Positions 43,738 through 53,200 of a stretch of DNA of 64,000 nucleotides are shown piece after piece. The notes beneath the pieces were generated by a model that was not told the DNA's origin, searched no databases, and saw only the letters and a list, made by a program, of their open reading frames with translations. Within the stretch, counting starts at the first letter, position 1. Each line of letters opens with the position of its first letter. Location of the stretch: contig NZ_FOQO01000002.1 of NCBI RefSeq assembly GCF_900113765.1, positions 558,001-622,000 of the forward strand, written 5' to 3'. The stretch comes from Parapedobacter indicus. GTDB lineage: Bacteria > Bacteroidota > Bacteroidia > Sphingobacteriales > Sphingobacteriaceae. The position numbers and the translations under genes are program-made.

Positions 43738-45033
43738 TTACCGCCCGAATAATGCCGAATATTTCGATGGCGGCACAAAAATACCGCCGCTCTTTTCGTA
43801 AAAATCGTCGTCCAGTTCAAAGGCTCCGCCTATACGCTGCGTCCAACGCGCATTCGCATAGGGATGGTCCGCTGACATTTGTGCCCAATTCACGTAGTTA
43901 CTGTCGCCGTTCGTTTCCATTAGTGCCATATCGACATCCGGGAACGGCGGCAACCGAGCGGCCAGGTTCTTGTGCCAATCCACTAGTATTGGATTTACGG
44001 TCAAATCTGCACATAAGCATGGAATGTTGCGTTCATGCGCTGATTTCGCAATACGGAGGGTAAGAGTTAGTGTTTTCGCAATCCCTTTCAGCACGATTGC
44101 ACCATATCCTTGTTCGATTCGTCGCACTGCTGCCTGTTCGTCGTGCGCACTTTCATCGGCCGCAATCCGGATTCCCACATCATGCACGTCCTCGTCGTTC
44201 CTTTCCGCGAGCGGTTCTTCGTAGAAAAGGATTTGGGCAAAGGCGCCAATACGGCGCGCGTGATCCAGGTAGCGCATAAGCGTCTCCTTTTTTTCATATC
44301 GCGCATTGGCGTCCAAGGTATACCACACTTTTCCGTGCGATGTCCGATCGGTGCGGACATCTTTCAATGCTTCGTGTATCTGCGTCAGCCGCTCCATGTC
44401 TTTCTGCAGCATCTCCTCCTGACTTCCCGGGTATCCCGTTTTGATCTTAAACAGGAAATAGCCGTTCTCAGCGGCCTGTTTTAATTGCTGCACAGACATG
44501 TTGTACGACACCTGGTACAGAATCCCTACTTGCTTATTCCGCGACGCTAATGCCGGCCGGTACGCTTCCGGCACCATGTGATCAAAGTCCGCATACCCGT
44601 TTTCTACCGCGTAAAGTAGCCACGCCGAGTTATCCACACTGACCAGTGCGTTATATACGAAATTAAGGTTCACATCGCTACGGCCCGTTAGTAACTGTGC
44701 ATCGGTATGCACCTGTGGAAGAATCGTGTCCATCAGGTCGATCGGTGTTGAAAAGCGGGTTTCGCTAACGCGCTGCATGGCTTTAGCCATCAGTACGAAC
44801 ATCAGGGCGTTCCCTTCTGCTTCGGATGACCGTGCAAACAGATTCGCATCGCCATACAGGACACTTTGCGTTGCCAGTCCGATCGCACTGTGCCCTGCCT
44901 CCGATTTCATCTTTGCTGCAACCTGCCAAAGTTCGGTCAAGTAGCCCCCCTTAAACCCAAAAGGTTGTAAGAGTTTTTCCCGTTCGAAATCAGCTGCGGT
45001 ATGAACCACCCGTATCTGTTTCATCGCGCCCAT
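43738..45033 (-). CDS. Enolase-superfamily enzyme (muconate-lactonizing/epimerase subgroup type), locus C
   Basis: This 431-residue cytoplasmic enzyme has the capped (beta/alpha) barrel residues of the enolase superfamily: the KxK pair FKIKTG (Lys196, Lys198), metal ligands Asp241 (YTLDAN), Glu272 or 273 (YEEPLA) and the AADES motif (Asp293/Glu294), and a Lys after the sixth strand (VLKGIAK). This set fits the MLE/dipeptide-epimerase-like subgroup, which includes racemases, cycloisomerases and some acid-sugar dehydratases. Next to a DapA-family enzyme, proton abstraction from an acid sugar followed by dehydration is the most attractive role, but this is inference. It starts 3 bases after the DapA-family gene. 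Confidence 0.85.
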   Translation of the reverse strand: MGAMKQIRVVHTAADFEREKLLQPFGFKGGYLTELWQVAAKMKSEAGHSAIGLATQSVLYGDANLFARSSEAEGNALMFVLMAKAMQRVSETRFSTPIDLMDTILPQVHTDAQLLTGRSDVNLNFVYNALVSVDNSAWLLYAVENGYADFDHMVPEAYRPALASRNKQVGILYQVSYNMSVQQLKQAAENGYFLFKIKTGYPGSQEEMLQKDMERLTQIHEALKDVRTDRTSHGKVWYTLDANARYEKKETLMRYLDHARRIGAFAQILFYEEPLAERNDEDVHDVGIRIAADESAHDEQAAVRRIEQGYGAIVLKGIAKTLTLTLRIAKSAHERNIPCLCADLTVNPILVDWHKNLAARLPPFPDVDMALMETNGDSNYVNWAQMSADHPYANARWTQRIGGAFELDDDFYEKSGGIFVPPSKYSALFGR

Positions 45034-45036
45034 CCG

Positions 45037-46101
45037 TTAGGAATTGGTTCTCAGAAATTCCCTCACAAAATCGTCATCTATCAGCTCAGGATAGGCCTCA
45101 CACACCCGCGTAATTTCTTCCGCCTGACCCGGAGAAAGCTTTTCATCTGGATCCAGGCACCAAATTCCTTTCATAAGTCCCTGTCTACGCAGCACTTCAT
45201 GTATACCCGGGATACAACCGTGGAAGCGATGTGCGGGATCAAAGATTGCTGCATTCATATCGGTAACCGCCACCCCTTTCTTCAACAGATCGGCAGTCCC
45301 CTCGTATCCATGTTCCCGGCATTGTTTCACTTCGTTGAACAACTTAACGGCAGCGTGCGTCCATACCGCCCAATGCCCTAACAATCCTCCTTCAAAACGT
45401 TTGCTTACGGTCTTGCCGTTTATTTCAAACTCGTAGGTTGTCAGCAGGTCGGCCACAATGTTATCGTCATTCCCGGTGTATAGGGTAATTTCATTGCTCC
45501 GGTTAGAATGGCATACCGCTCGGACCAGGTCTAATGTCTGATACCGGTTGAACGGTGCGGCTTTAATTGCGTGAACATTCGGAATCTCCGCGAAAGCTTT
45601 CCAAAAGTCATAGGAAAAGATACGCCCCCCGACACTGGGTTGCAGGTAAAATCCGAAAACTGGAATCACTTCGGCTACAGCTCGTGTGCGATCCAATATT
45701 TCTGTTTCCGTTTTTCCCTGAAGACCTCCCATACTTAATAGCCCCAGATCATAACCGTGCCGTAGGGCAATTGCAGCTTCTTTCAATGCCTGATCGGTAT
45801 CCCCACAGATACCAGCCACGGCAATAAACGTATCCCGCTTGGGAGATGCGGCCATCTCTTCTGCAGCAAGAGCCAATACTTTTTCGTATAGATTCACCTC
45901 CGGATCGCGTATGGCAAATTGCGTACTATGCACGCCAACTGCAACGCCGCCAGCTCCGGAAGCGAGGTAATAGCGAGTCAATAAACGCTGGTATTCTTCA
46001 TCTAACTGCCTGTCCGACTTCAGCGCCAACGGGTGCGCAGGGATTACCGTTCCCTGTCTCAATAACGTAGCTTTGACCGAAGATAATTGTTGTGTTGCCA
46101 T
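45037..46101 (-). CDS. Dihydrodipicolinate synthase (DapA) family aldolase/lyase, locus C
   Basis: This 354-residue (beta/alpha)8-barrel belongs to the class I pyruvate-aldolase family that includes DapA, N-acetylneuraminate lyase and 2-keto-3-deoxy-sugar aldolases. The Schiff-base Lys180 is in VHAIKAAPFNR and the conserved Tyr152 in GFYLQPSVGGR. It is longer than DapA (about 290) because of C-terminal helices. The GxxGE carboxylate-binding motif of true DapA is not evident near residues 50-60 (ASGAGGVAVG), so it probably does not work in lysine synthesis. Cleavage of a 2-keto-3-deoxy acid made by its enolase-superfamily neighbour is plausible. It lies 3 bases from each neighbour. Confidence 0.86.
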   Translation of the reverse strand: MATQQLSSVKATLLRQGTVIPAHPLALKSDRQLDEEYQRLLTRYYLASGAGGVAVGVHSTQFAIRDPEVNLYEKVLALAAEEMAASPKRDTFIAVAGICGDTDQALKEAAIALRHGYDLGLLSMGGLQGKTETEILDRTRAVAEVIPVFGFYLQPSVGGRIFSYDFWKAFAEIPNVHAIKAAPFNRYQTLDLVRAVCHSNRSNEITLYTGNDDNIVADLLTTYEFEINGKTVSKRFEGGLLGHWAVWTHAAVKLFNEVKQCREHGYEGTADLLKKGVAVTDMNAAIFDPAHRFHGCIPGIHEVLRRQGLMKGIWCLDPDEKLSPGQAEEITRVCEAYPELIDDDFVREFLRTNS

Positions 46102-46104
46102 GAA

Positions 46105-47142
46105 TTAAAATTTACCTGCCCGTTCCTGAAAATGTGTGGGTTTATCCAATTGCTCGCCACCCCCAAGCAACCATTTTGCCGTCAGCTCAATGATCTCCCG
46201 CACGGTTACACGTGGGTAACCGAAAAGACGATGACACTCCGAGGCATTGTTCAGAAGTGCGGTACCCTGAGGTTCGTTAACAAACTGGGGCTCTTTGTCC
46301 AATAACATTCCGAACTGTCTTGCTATCCAGCGGATTGATAGTGTCTCAGGCCCGGTAACGTTTACGACCTTCGCCGGGGATTCACAATGGAGGAGCGAGC
46401 GGATCGCGATTTCATTGGCGTCGCCCTGCCAGATTACATTCACATTCTCCGTTCTTAGGTCGATGGGCTTTCCTTGAAATACTGACTTTGCAATTTCCAA
46501 TATCACGCCATAACGAAAATCGACGGCATAGTTCAATCGGTAAATGAAGATAGGCGTCCCATTCTTTTCCGAGAAATATTCGAAAATCCGCTCCCGGCCC
46601 AAGCAGGACTGCGCATATTCGCCGATCGGTTCAGGAGCTACTTCTTCGGAAGCCCCTCCCGAAGTGACCGGCACAAAAGGCAAGACGTTGCCCGAAGAAA
46701 ACGCCACGATATTTGAATTCCGATATTTATCCGCTACCCGTCCCGGCAAATAGGTGTTCATCGCCCACGTATACGACTCATTGCCTGTTGTACCAAATTT
46801 ATGCCCCGCCAGATAAATAACGTTAGGCGCATCTGGCAAGCTAGCCAGCTCCTGGTCATCCAGCAGGTTGGCTGAGATAGTCTCTACACCCACCTCCTCT
46901 AATTCAACCCGCGATGCCGGATTCGAAAACCGGGAAACACCGATGACCCGTTGCCCCGTTCCGGCAGCATCCACGGCCTTGCGGGCTACGCGCGCCATAG
47001 TCGGGCCCATTTTTCCCGCCACACCAAGCAGCAAAATATCTCCTTTAATACGGCTTACATCTTCTATTAACGCCGCCGATGGTTCAAGCATCCGTTGCTC
47101 TAATCTGATTAATTCATCCATATTCATTCCATCTTTCAACAT
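46105..47142 (-). CDS. NAD(P)-dependent epimerase/dehydratase-like protein with altered active site, locus C
   Basis: This 345-residue protein has the Rossmann glycine motif GVAGKMGPTMAR (40-51), NVIYLAG near 107-113, and the SSGNV segment at 149-153 of the extended SDR family (GalE/WcaG type). The catalytic YxxxK motif reads YAQSC (Tyr176 to Cys180), so the usual Lys is a Cys. This points to an altered mechanism or a binding role. The ATG overlaps the transporter stop by one base (TAATG on the minus strand), showing translational coupling. Later ATGs at codons 6 and 8 are possible. In the pathway it might oxidise or epimerise the imported acid sugar. Confidence 0.82.
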   Translation of the reverse strand: MLKDGMNMDELIRLEQRMLEPSAALIEDVSRIKGDILLLGVAGKMGPTMARVARKAVDAAGTGQRVIGVSRFSNPASRVELEEVGVETISANLLDDQELASLPDAPNVIYLAGHKFGTTGNESYTWAMNTYLPGRVADKYRNSNIVAFSSGNVLPFVPVTSGGASEEVAPEPIGEYAQSCLGRERIFEYFSEKNGTPIFIYRLNYAVDFRYGVILEIAKSVFQGKPIDLRTENVNVIWQGDANEIAIRSLLHCESPAKVVNVTGPETLSIRWIARQFGMLLDKEPQFVNEPQGTALLNNASECHRLFGYPRVTVREIIELTAKWLLGGGEQLDKPTHFQERAGKF

Positions 47143-48344
47143 TATTTCAAAAACAATTCGTTAAAATTATATACGGCCAGCACGACCAGCACGATGAGAC
47201 CAATCAGACCAGCGATACGCACAAACAGTGAATTGGTGTATTGCCCCATTAATTTCTGATTGTTAGCCAACAGGTACATGACAACCGCAATAAAAGGAAC
47301 CAAGAAAATGGTGACACTTTGCGCGAGTACAATCATCTCCAAAGGCGGTTTTTCGTACCCGATTGCAATGACGCTGCCGATTACCATAACCGCGGCGATA
47401 AGACCCTTTACTACTTTTGAATCCAGGGAGCTTCCGTAACCTAACCCGTCCGATAAAAGTGTACCACCGATGGTGGCGTTGCCAACCACCGAAGAAAATG
47501 AGGCTCCAAACAATCCGATCAGAAATAAATAAGAAGCAGCGCTGCCAAACAAAGGTTCCAAAGCTTTCGCCATATCCGAAGCTTTATTGACGGCGATATT
47601 CTGTTCATGCAACACCGCTGCCGCACACATGATCACCACTATGCACATCAGACCTAAAACGATCATGCCCCCTGTTCCTCTACTTGCATGGATAACTAAT
47701 GTTGGACTCGCCTTTTTGCGTGCCTGTATCAAATACGTTTGATAGAAAGCGCCAACTACGGAGAAGCAAGAAGCAAAAAAAGCAATCAACAGACCCAATG
47801 ATCCTTCTGGCACTTCAGGCACCAACCCCGATACCATCCCCGAAACCGAGGGTTTTGCCAAAAACATCGTGGTGATAAACGCAAATAGCATCAGCATCAC
47901 GATCGTAATCATCAGCCGTTCCAGTACCTTATAAAAGTCGCGGAAAAACAAGAGTGCAATCCCAATCGCATTGAATAGAATGATCCATGGCGCCATGGAT
48001 GTACCACTCGCTTCGGCAATCGATAGCCCGACGCCGATCGAATTTCCAGCCTGGAAAGAAGTAGCCACCATAAAAATCCCAAACCCAATGAGTCCGGAGG
48101 CCCATTTCCCGTAATGCTTCCGTATGGTCACAAGCAGTGAATCATCGGTTGCCAAACCGATTCTGGATGCGATATTCACATAAATAATCATGAAAAATAT
48201 AGCAACAGCCACCAGCCAGAGCAAGCTATAGCTATACATCGCCCCCATTTTGGAGGTGATTGTAATTTTACTGGGGCCAAACACGATGGCGGCTGTAACA
48301 ATACCAGGAGCTAATGCAAGGAAAAAATTTCTTATTCTGGGCAT
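47142..48344 (-). CDS. Nramp-fold transporter lacking the metal-binding motifs, locus C
   Basis: This 400-residue inner-membrane protein has the eleven- to twelve-helix Nramp (APC superfamily) pattern. In true Nramp metal transporters helix 1 carries DPGN and helix 6 carries a Met-Pro-His segment that hold the metal. Here helix 1 reads APGIVTAAIVFGPSKI (GPSK in place of DPGN, residues 23-26) and helix 6 reads SVVGAFYQTYLIQAR, without Met or His. A different substrate, such as an organic acid, is therefore more likely. I start at ATG 48344; the frame opens at 48380 but would then overlap the regulatory motif at 48371. It heads the seven-gene operon. Confidence 0.83.
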   Translation of the reverse strand: MPRIRNFFLALAPGIVTAAIVFGPSKITITSKMGAMYSYSLLWLVAVAIFFMIIYVNIASRIGLATDDSLLVTIRKHYGKWASGLIGFGIFMVATSFQAGNSIGVGLSIAEASGTSMAPWIILFNAIGIALLFFRDFYKVLERLMITIVMLMLFAFITTMFLAKPSVSGMVSGLVPEVPEGSLGLLIAFFASCFSVVGAFYQTYLIQARKKASPTLVIHASRGTGGMIVLGLMCIVVIMCAAAVLHEQNIAVNKASDMAKALEPLFGSAASYLFLIGLFGASFSSVVGNATIGGTLLSDGLGYGSSLDSKVVKGLIAAVMVIGSVIAIGYEKPPLEMIVLAQSVTIFLVPFIAVVMYLLANNQKLMGQYTNSLFVRIAGLIGLIVLVVLAVYNFNELFLK

Positions 48345-48370
48345 AGAAGTATCATAATTTACTGTAGCGC

Positions 48371-48390
48371 GGTAACGCACCCGCTAATAT
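48371..48390. promoter_or_regulatory. Shared 20-base motif, copy 1 (before the locus C oxidative operon)
   Basis: The plus strand begins GGTAACGCACCCGCTAAT. It matches the copies at 55881 and 58303, with 15 of the first 18 positions identical in all three. It lies 26 bases upstream of the Nramp-fold transporter's ATG, in the 190-base gap after SusD. It may be an operator or a promoter element for the seven-gene operon. Confidence 0.6.
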
Positions 48391-48533
48391 CAGAAAAATA
48401 ATTATCTTGTAAAGGAAATGCTAATTTATTACTTGCCTTTCCATCCATTCACTACCGTTTCGATAAGTCCTTTTTTATTGCAAGTATACCAGAGAAACTC
48501 GGTAGCGGCTATCGCCGCTCCGAGTCCCCCATC

Positions 48534-50252
48534 TTACCAGCCCGGATTTTGAGTTAAATTATCATTCAACACAATTTCACTGATGGGGACTGAGTTCAAA
48601 TAGTCTCTATCCAACTTAAAGCCCCATCCGGAGGGCATTGCATTTTTCAGCGGATCCAAAAAACCATCTTCGTCGACCGGGAATGGACTTTCATCAATCT
48701 GCGATGCAAGAAAGCCCTTTGGCCGTTTTCCGACAATCAGTTCATCAGCTGCTGCCCAACGTGCGATGTCGTCCCATCTAAAACCTTCTGCCGCAAGCTC
48801 TACCTTACGCTCCCGTCGAATTTCATTAATCAGCGGGGACAAATCCGGAAATTCCCAATTTGGATCGTGAGTAATCTCTCCCGTCACCAGATTCGGCATT
48901 CCTACCCGATCCCGGAGCGGTTTAATTGACAGATCGATATCAGCTTGGCTAATCGTTCCTAATTCGGCTTTTGCCTCGGCATAATTGAGCAACGCCTCGG
49001 CATACCGGTAGATCATACCGGGTGATTCTTCATATTGTTGAACATGATAAATCATGTTCGGGTTATATCCTTTTTGAATAATATACCCACTCGGTGCATT
49101 GTAATCTGCCGACGAATTCAGTCGGTTGTACGCGCCACTCCAATATTCGACCCGACCATCTTCATGAATTTTCCACGTATCGTCTGGCGTAGCAATGGTT
49201 TGATAAAATCGTGGATCCCGGTTTTCCGCTTCTTCACTTAAGGTAGTATGCCCTTTGAACAACGGATTACCACTGATCGGACGTCCATTGATACAGAGGT
49301 ACGCATCGGCCAATTGTTTCGTAATTGTTCGACTGGTCGGCGTTTCCATCCGAAAATTCCGGTCGTTTGTAAAACCGCTTTCTCCGCGTGTTAATTCGTT
49401 ATCATACTTACGCCAAAACATCACTTCACTATTGGAAGTAAAGTCCTGCAACGCAAAAAACTCCTTATAACTGTTTTCGGGGTCACCGGTGTTGTAGACC
49501 TCGTATACGCCTGAATTGATAATTTCAAGCGCTGCTTCCGCTGCCTTTTCCAAATACTTCTCTGGGTTTGCACCTTCGACGCCAAATTCTGATCCTGCAT
49601 GATACTTCTCCCACGTCCCTTCATACAATGCAACCCGGCTCTGAATCAACAAGGCTATCCACCGATTGATCCTCCCCGCTCCGCTTGTTTTATCGGGTGT
49701 AAGGTACATCGCCGCAGAATCAAGTTGTCCGATAATAAAATCAGCTACTTCGTTACGGGGATTCCGAGGATTATATAGTTCAGGAGAGTTTGTATTTAAT
49801 TCGCTGGTCAGGATTTGAATATCGCCATACGAACGCATCAAGTTGAAATAGATTAATCCCCTGAAGAAATAGGCCTCGCCAAGATATTGTTGGTACTCTT
49901 CCAATGAATGCTTTTCTTCGACTGCTTTATAGTGGTCAAAGAAATAATTTACGCGGCGGACTTCACCAAATCCGATAGACCCAGATGTAGCCACCGTTCT
50001 TGTCCCCTGCAGCCGCGTATCGGGTGCGCCGGTGGTTTGGATATCGCTATTGAAATCATTGCCGTGATTCGCATATTTCGGAAAATTAGTCGCGGTGTAA
50101 AATGTGTTCATATACGCGCGCAATTCGGCGGGCGACTTAAAAAAATCAGGTGTGGAAAACGCGTCGAGAGGTGTTCGGTTAAGGAAATCCGAACACGCAT
50201 GGAGCGCGAGGGTTCCAATCACTGTTGCTATAATAAAGAGGTGTTTTTTCAT
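48534..50252 (-). CDS. RagB/SusD family nutrient-uptake lipoprotein, locus C
   Basis: This 572-residue lipoprotein (lipobox LHAC, Cys20) is the surface partner of the locus C SusC. It shows FFRGLIYFNLMRSYGDIQI near residue 130 and the C-terminal NEIRRERKVELAAEGFRWDDIARW signature, ending in NLTQNPGW. It is a close paralogue of the locus B SusD (25835-27544), with the same order of segments throughout, so both pairs may recognise related ligands. It begins 24 bases after susC; the next operon follows after a gap of about 190 bases. Confidence 0.94.
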   Translation of the reverse strand: MKKHLFIIATVIGTLALHACSDFLNRTPLDAFSTPDFFKSPAELRAYMNTFYTATNFPKYANHGNDFNSDIQTTGAPDTRLQGTRTVATSGSIGFGEVRRVNYFFDHYKAVEEKHSLEEYQQYLGEAYFFRGLIYFNLMRSYGDIQILTSELNTNSPELYNPRNPRNEVADFIIGQLDSAAMYLTPDKTSGAGRINRWIALLIQSRVALYEGTWEKYHAGSEFGVEGANPEKYLEKAAEAALEIINSGVYEVYNTGDPENSYKEFFALQDFTSNSEVMFWRKYDNELTRGESGFTNDRNFRMETPTSRTITKQLADAYLCINGRPISGNPLFKGHTTLSEEAENRDPRFYQTIATPDDTWKIHEDGRVEYWSGAYNRLNSSADYNAPSGYIIQKGYNPNMIYHVQQYEESPGMIYRYAEALLNYAEAKAELGTISQADIDLSIKPLRDRVGMPNLVTGEITHDPNWEFPDLSPLINEIRRERKVELAAEGFRWDDIARWAAADELIVGKRPKGFLASQIDESPFPVDEDGFLDPLKNAMPSGWGFKLDRDYLNSVPISEIVLNDNLTQNPGW

Positions 50253-50276
50253 GACTTCCAGTATGATGGGTGATTA

Positions 50277-53200
50277 CTAAAAGGTAACATTTAAACCAAA
50301 AGATAACGAACGTTGAATCGGATAGATCGCGCCGCTTGTGATATAACCACTGTAACGGGTATCCGATGCGAAGATCGTTTCCGGATCGAAAACTTTTGGC
50401 AACTTAGTAATGGTCAGCAAGTTTTCCCCAGATAGATAAACGCGGACGTTGCTAATGCTGTATCTTTTCAGAAAATCACCCGGCAAGGTATAACCTACCT
50501 GAAGATTTTTCAAACGCAAATACGATGCGTTTAATACATACCGATTCTGTGGATATCGATTTTTGTTGGTTTCTGCCGTAAAATAGGGTTTAGGGAGGAA
50601 AGCATCGGTATTAGGCCCCAGTATATTGGTTTCGTCTGCCGGACGCCAATAATCCAGGTTATAGGAATCTTTAAAGATGCCGGAGTTTCCCCACGCGGCA
50701 ACCGTTCCCCAAAATACGGCGGAAATCTGATCAGGTGAATAGTCGCGCTTGCCTATCCCCTGCCAAAACATGGAAAAGTCGAATTGTTTCCATTGCACAC
50801 CACCGTTTATCCCAATGTTATAACGGGGTTGGTCGTTTCCGATCACCACTAAATCACCATGGTCAGTTAACGTGCTTTGCCCTGGATTAACCGCTCCATC
50901 TCCATTGACATCTCGATACTTCATGTCGCCAGGACCCCAAAGCGAATGAAAAAAAGATTGATCGGGCATCGACTCACCTTCCGTCTGTATTAAGCCATCG
51001 CTGATGTATCCCCATAACTCCCCTACTCTTTTGCCCTCATACCAGGTAGTGATGGTTCCTTTTTCATTAAAATATTTCAGAATCTTCGAGCGGTTATCGC
51101 CCAAGCTCACGCTCACGTTGTAGGAGAACGAGGATGAAGGACTATCTTCCCACCCCACGATTAACTCGTAACCTTTGGTAGTTAACTCTGCATTATTGGC
51201 GCGCGGGGTAGACGCGCCAAGTAGATAAGGCAGCGTAATCGTTGGCCCCATCATGTCGGTTGTCACCCGGTTATACCAATCAAAAGTTACACTTAATCGG
51301 TTTCGAAGCAACCGCGCATCGAGACCAATATTAAGGGTTGTGATGGTTTCCCAGGTGAGGTTGTCACTGAGCAACCCCGGTACGTTCACATACCCTGGTC
51401 GTTCACCATCAATGATCCAATTCAGCTCACTTCCTGTCCCCATCGTGGGAAGGTAGAGGTAATTGGCAACATTTTGATTTCCCAATGATCCATAAGACGC
51501 CCTAAATTTCAAGTCGTTGACGTAAGACGACACCGGCTCCCAAAAATGTTCCTTTGAAATATTATAACCAACAGAAGCAGAAGGGAAAAAGCCCCATCGT
51601 TTCCCTGGCGCAAAACGGGATGACCCGTTATATCTTGCGCTGAATTCGACCAGGTATTTTTCATTATAATTGTAGTTTAAGCGCCCAAAATAGCCCTGTG
51701 TCGCTGTATGTACAATATTATCATCAACGGTTACGCCTCCGAGTGCGGTGGAGCGTGAGACGATATCATCCGAAACTAAGCCTGTCGCCGTAGCGTTTAA
51801 TCCGGTGGTGTACCGATACTCTTGCTCATAGCCTACAAGCGCTTTGAAGTAATGCCCGTTGAATGTATGCTCGTAAGCCGATGTTCCATTAATCAGCGTG
51901 TAGATGTCTTGCGAAAATGAGGTATTGTAAGAAGCTTCGGGTTTTCCGATGTTACCGAACTCGCCTGTTCCCAATTCAACATCAATCGGCCTCGGATTCG
52001 AAGTGGCCCGGCCACCTCGGTTGTTGTAATTGTAACTAAAATTAGTCTTCCACCCTTTTATAGGTTCCAATTCGCCACCCAAGGTTAAGAAAAAATCGCT
52101 GATATGTCCAACATCTCGGCCAGACCCCTGCAACAACCGTACGAGCGGACTTTGTACGGTGCCGTTGATGTTATGAAATGGCATCATCGGGGCAAAGAAT
52201 AACATCTCCCGAAACGTATGCTCCCGGCCCACCGTCGTTTCGCCCATCGGACGATCCGTTTTTCCCGCCGCATACTTAACGCTCGATTTAAACGTTAACC
52301 AAGGCGTAACCGCTGAATTGAAATTTGTCATGAAGTTATAGCGCTGATAGCTATCATTTCCCCATCGGTATACGCCATTTTGTTCAATGTAGCCTCCCGA
52401 AATGTAATATTGGTTTTTTTCATTCCCGCCGCTAACGTTCAGGTTGTGTTTCTGGTTAAACGCATTGTCTCTAAGCAACAGCCGGGCCCAGTCGTTGTTC
52501 GCATTACCGTTCCGGCGCCCCGCCCAAATATTGTCAATGGGGTTTTCCGGATCATATTCGTACGGGAAGGTTCCATCGATGTAGCCCTTAATTCGCTCCA
52601 CCTGTTCATCACTGTAAAGAGCGGCCAATCCTGCATTCGACTGGGCTTGGTTGTAAACCGTTGCCCACGTATAGGAATCCACTTGGCTGGGGAGCCGAAT
52701 GGGTGTGTTAAACGATAAATTATCCGAATACTGAATATTGACCGTACCGTCTCTTTTCCCCTGTTTGGTAGTGATGAGTATCACACCGAACGGTGCCCGC
52801 GATCCGTAGATAGCCGAAGCAGATGCATCCTTCAATACCGAAATACTCTCGATCGACTCCGGATCGACGTTTGTAATATTCATCTCGACCCCGTCGACCA
52901 GAATAAGTGGTGCTCCACCGCCAGAAATAGAGGCCATGCCTCTTAAATTCCAGCCACTTACCGACCCCGGTTCACCACCTCGCATATTCATGGAAATATT
53001 GAGGTTGGGAGAAACGCCTTTAATCAGGTCAGCCACGGTATTGGCTGGACGATTCGATAAGCGTTCACCCGAAACCACATCAACAGACCCGGTTAAATTA
53101 CCTTTCTTTTGCGTCCCATATCCGACAACGACTACCTCTTCCAAATCGGATACCGTCGCTTTGAGAACCACATTGATTTGTGCATCCGACGCAACGGGTC

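Noticed and set aside
45037..46101. dapA for lysine biosynthesis
   Set aside because: The Schiff-base Lys is present, but length, the altered carboxylate-binding region and the operon context fit a catabolic 2-keto-acid lyase better.
47142..48344. Ordinary manganese/iron Nramp transporter
   Set aside because: Both metal-binding motifs are replaced and the gene is the first of a sugar-processing operon.
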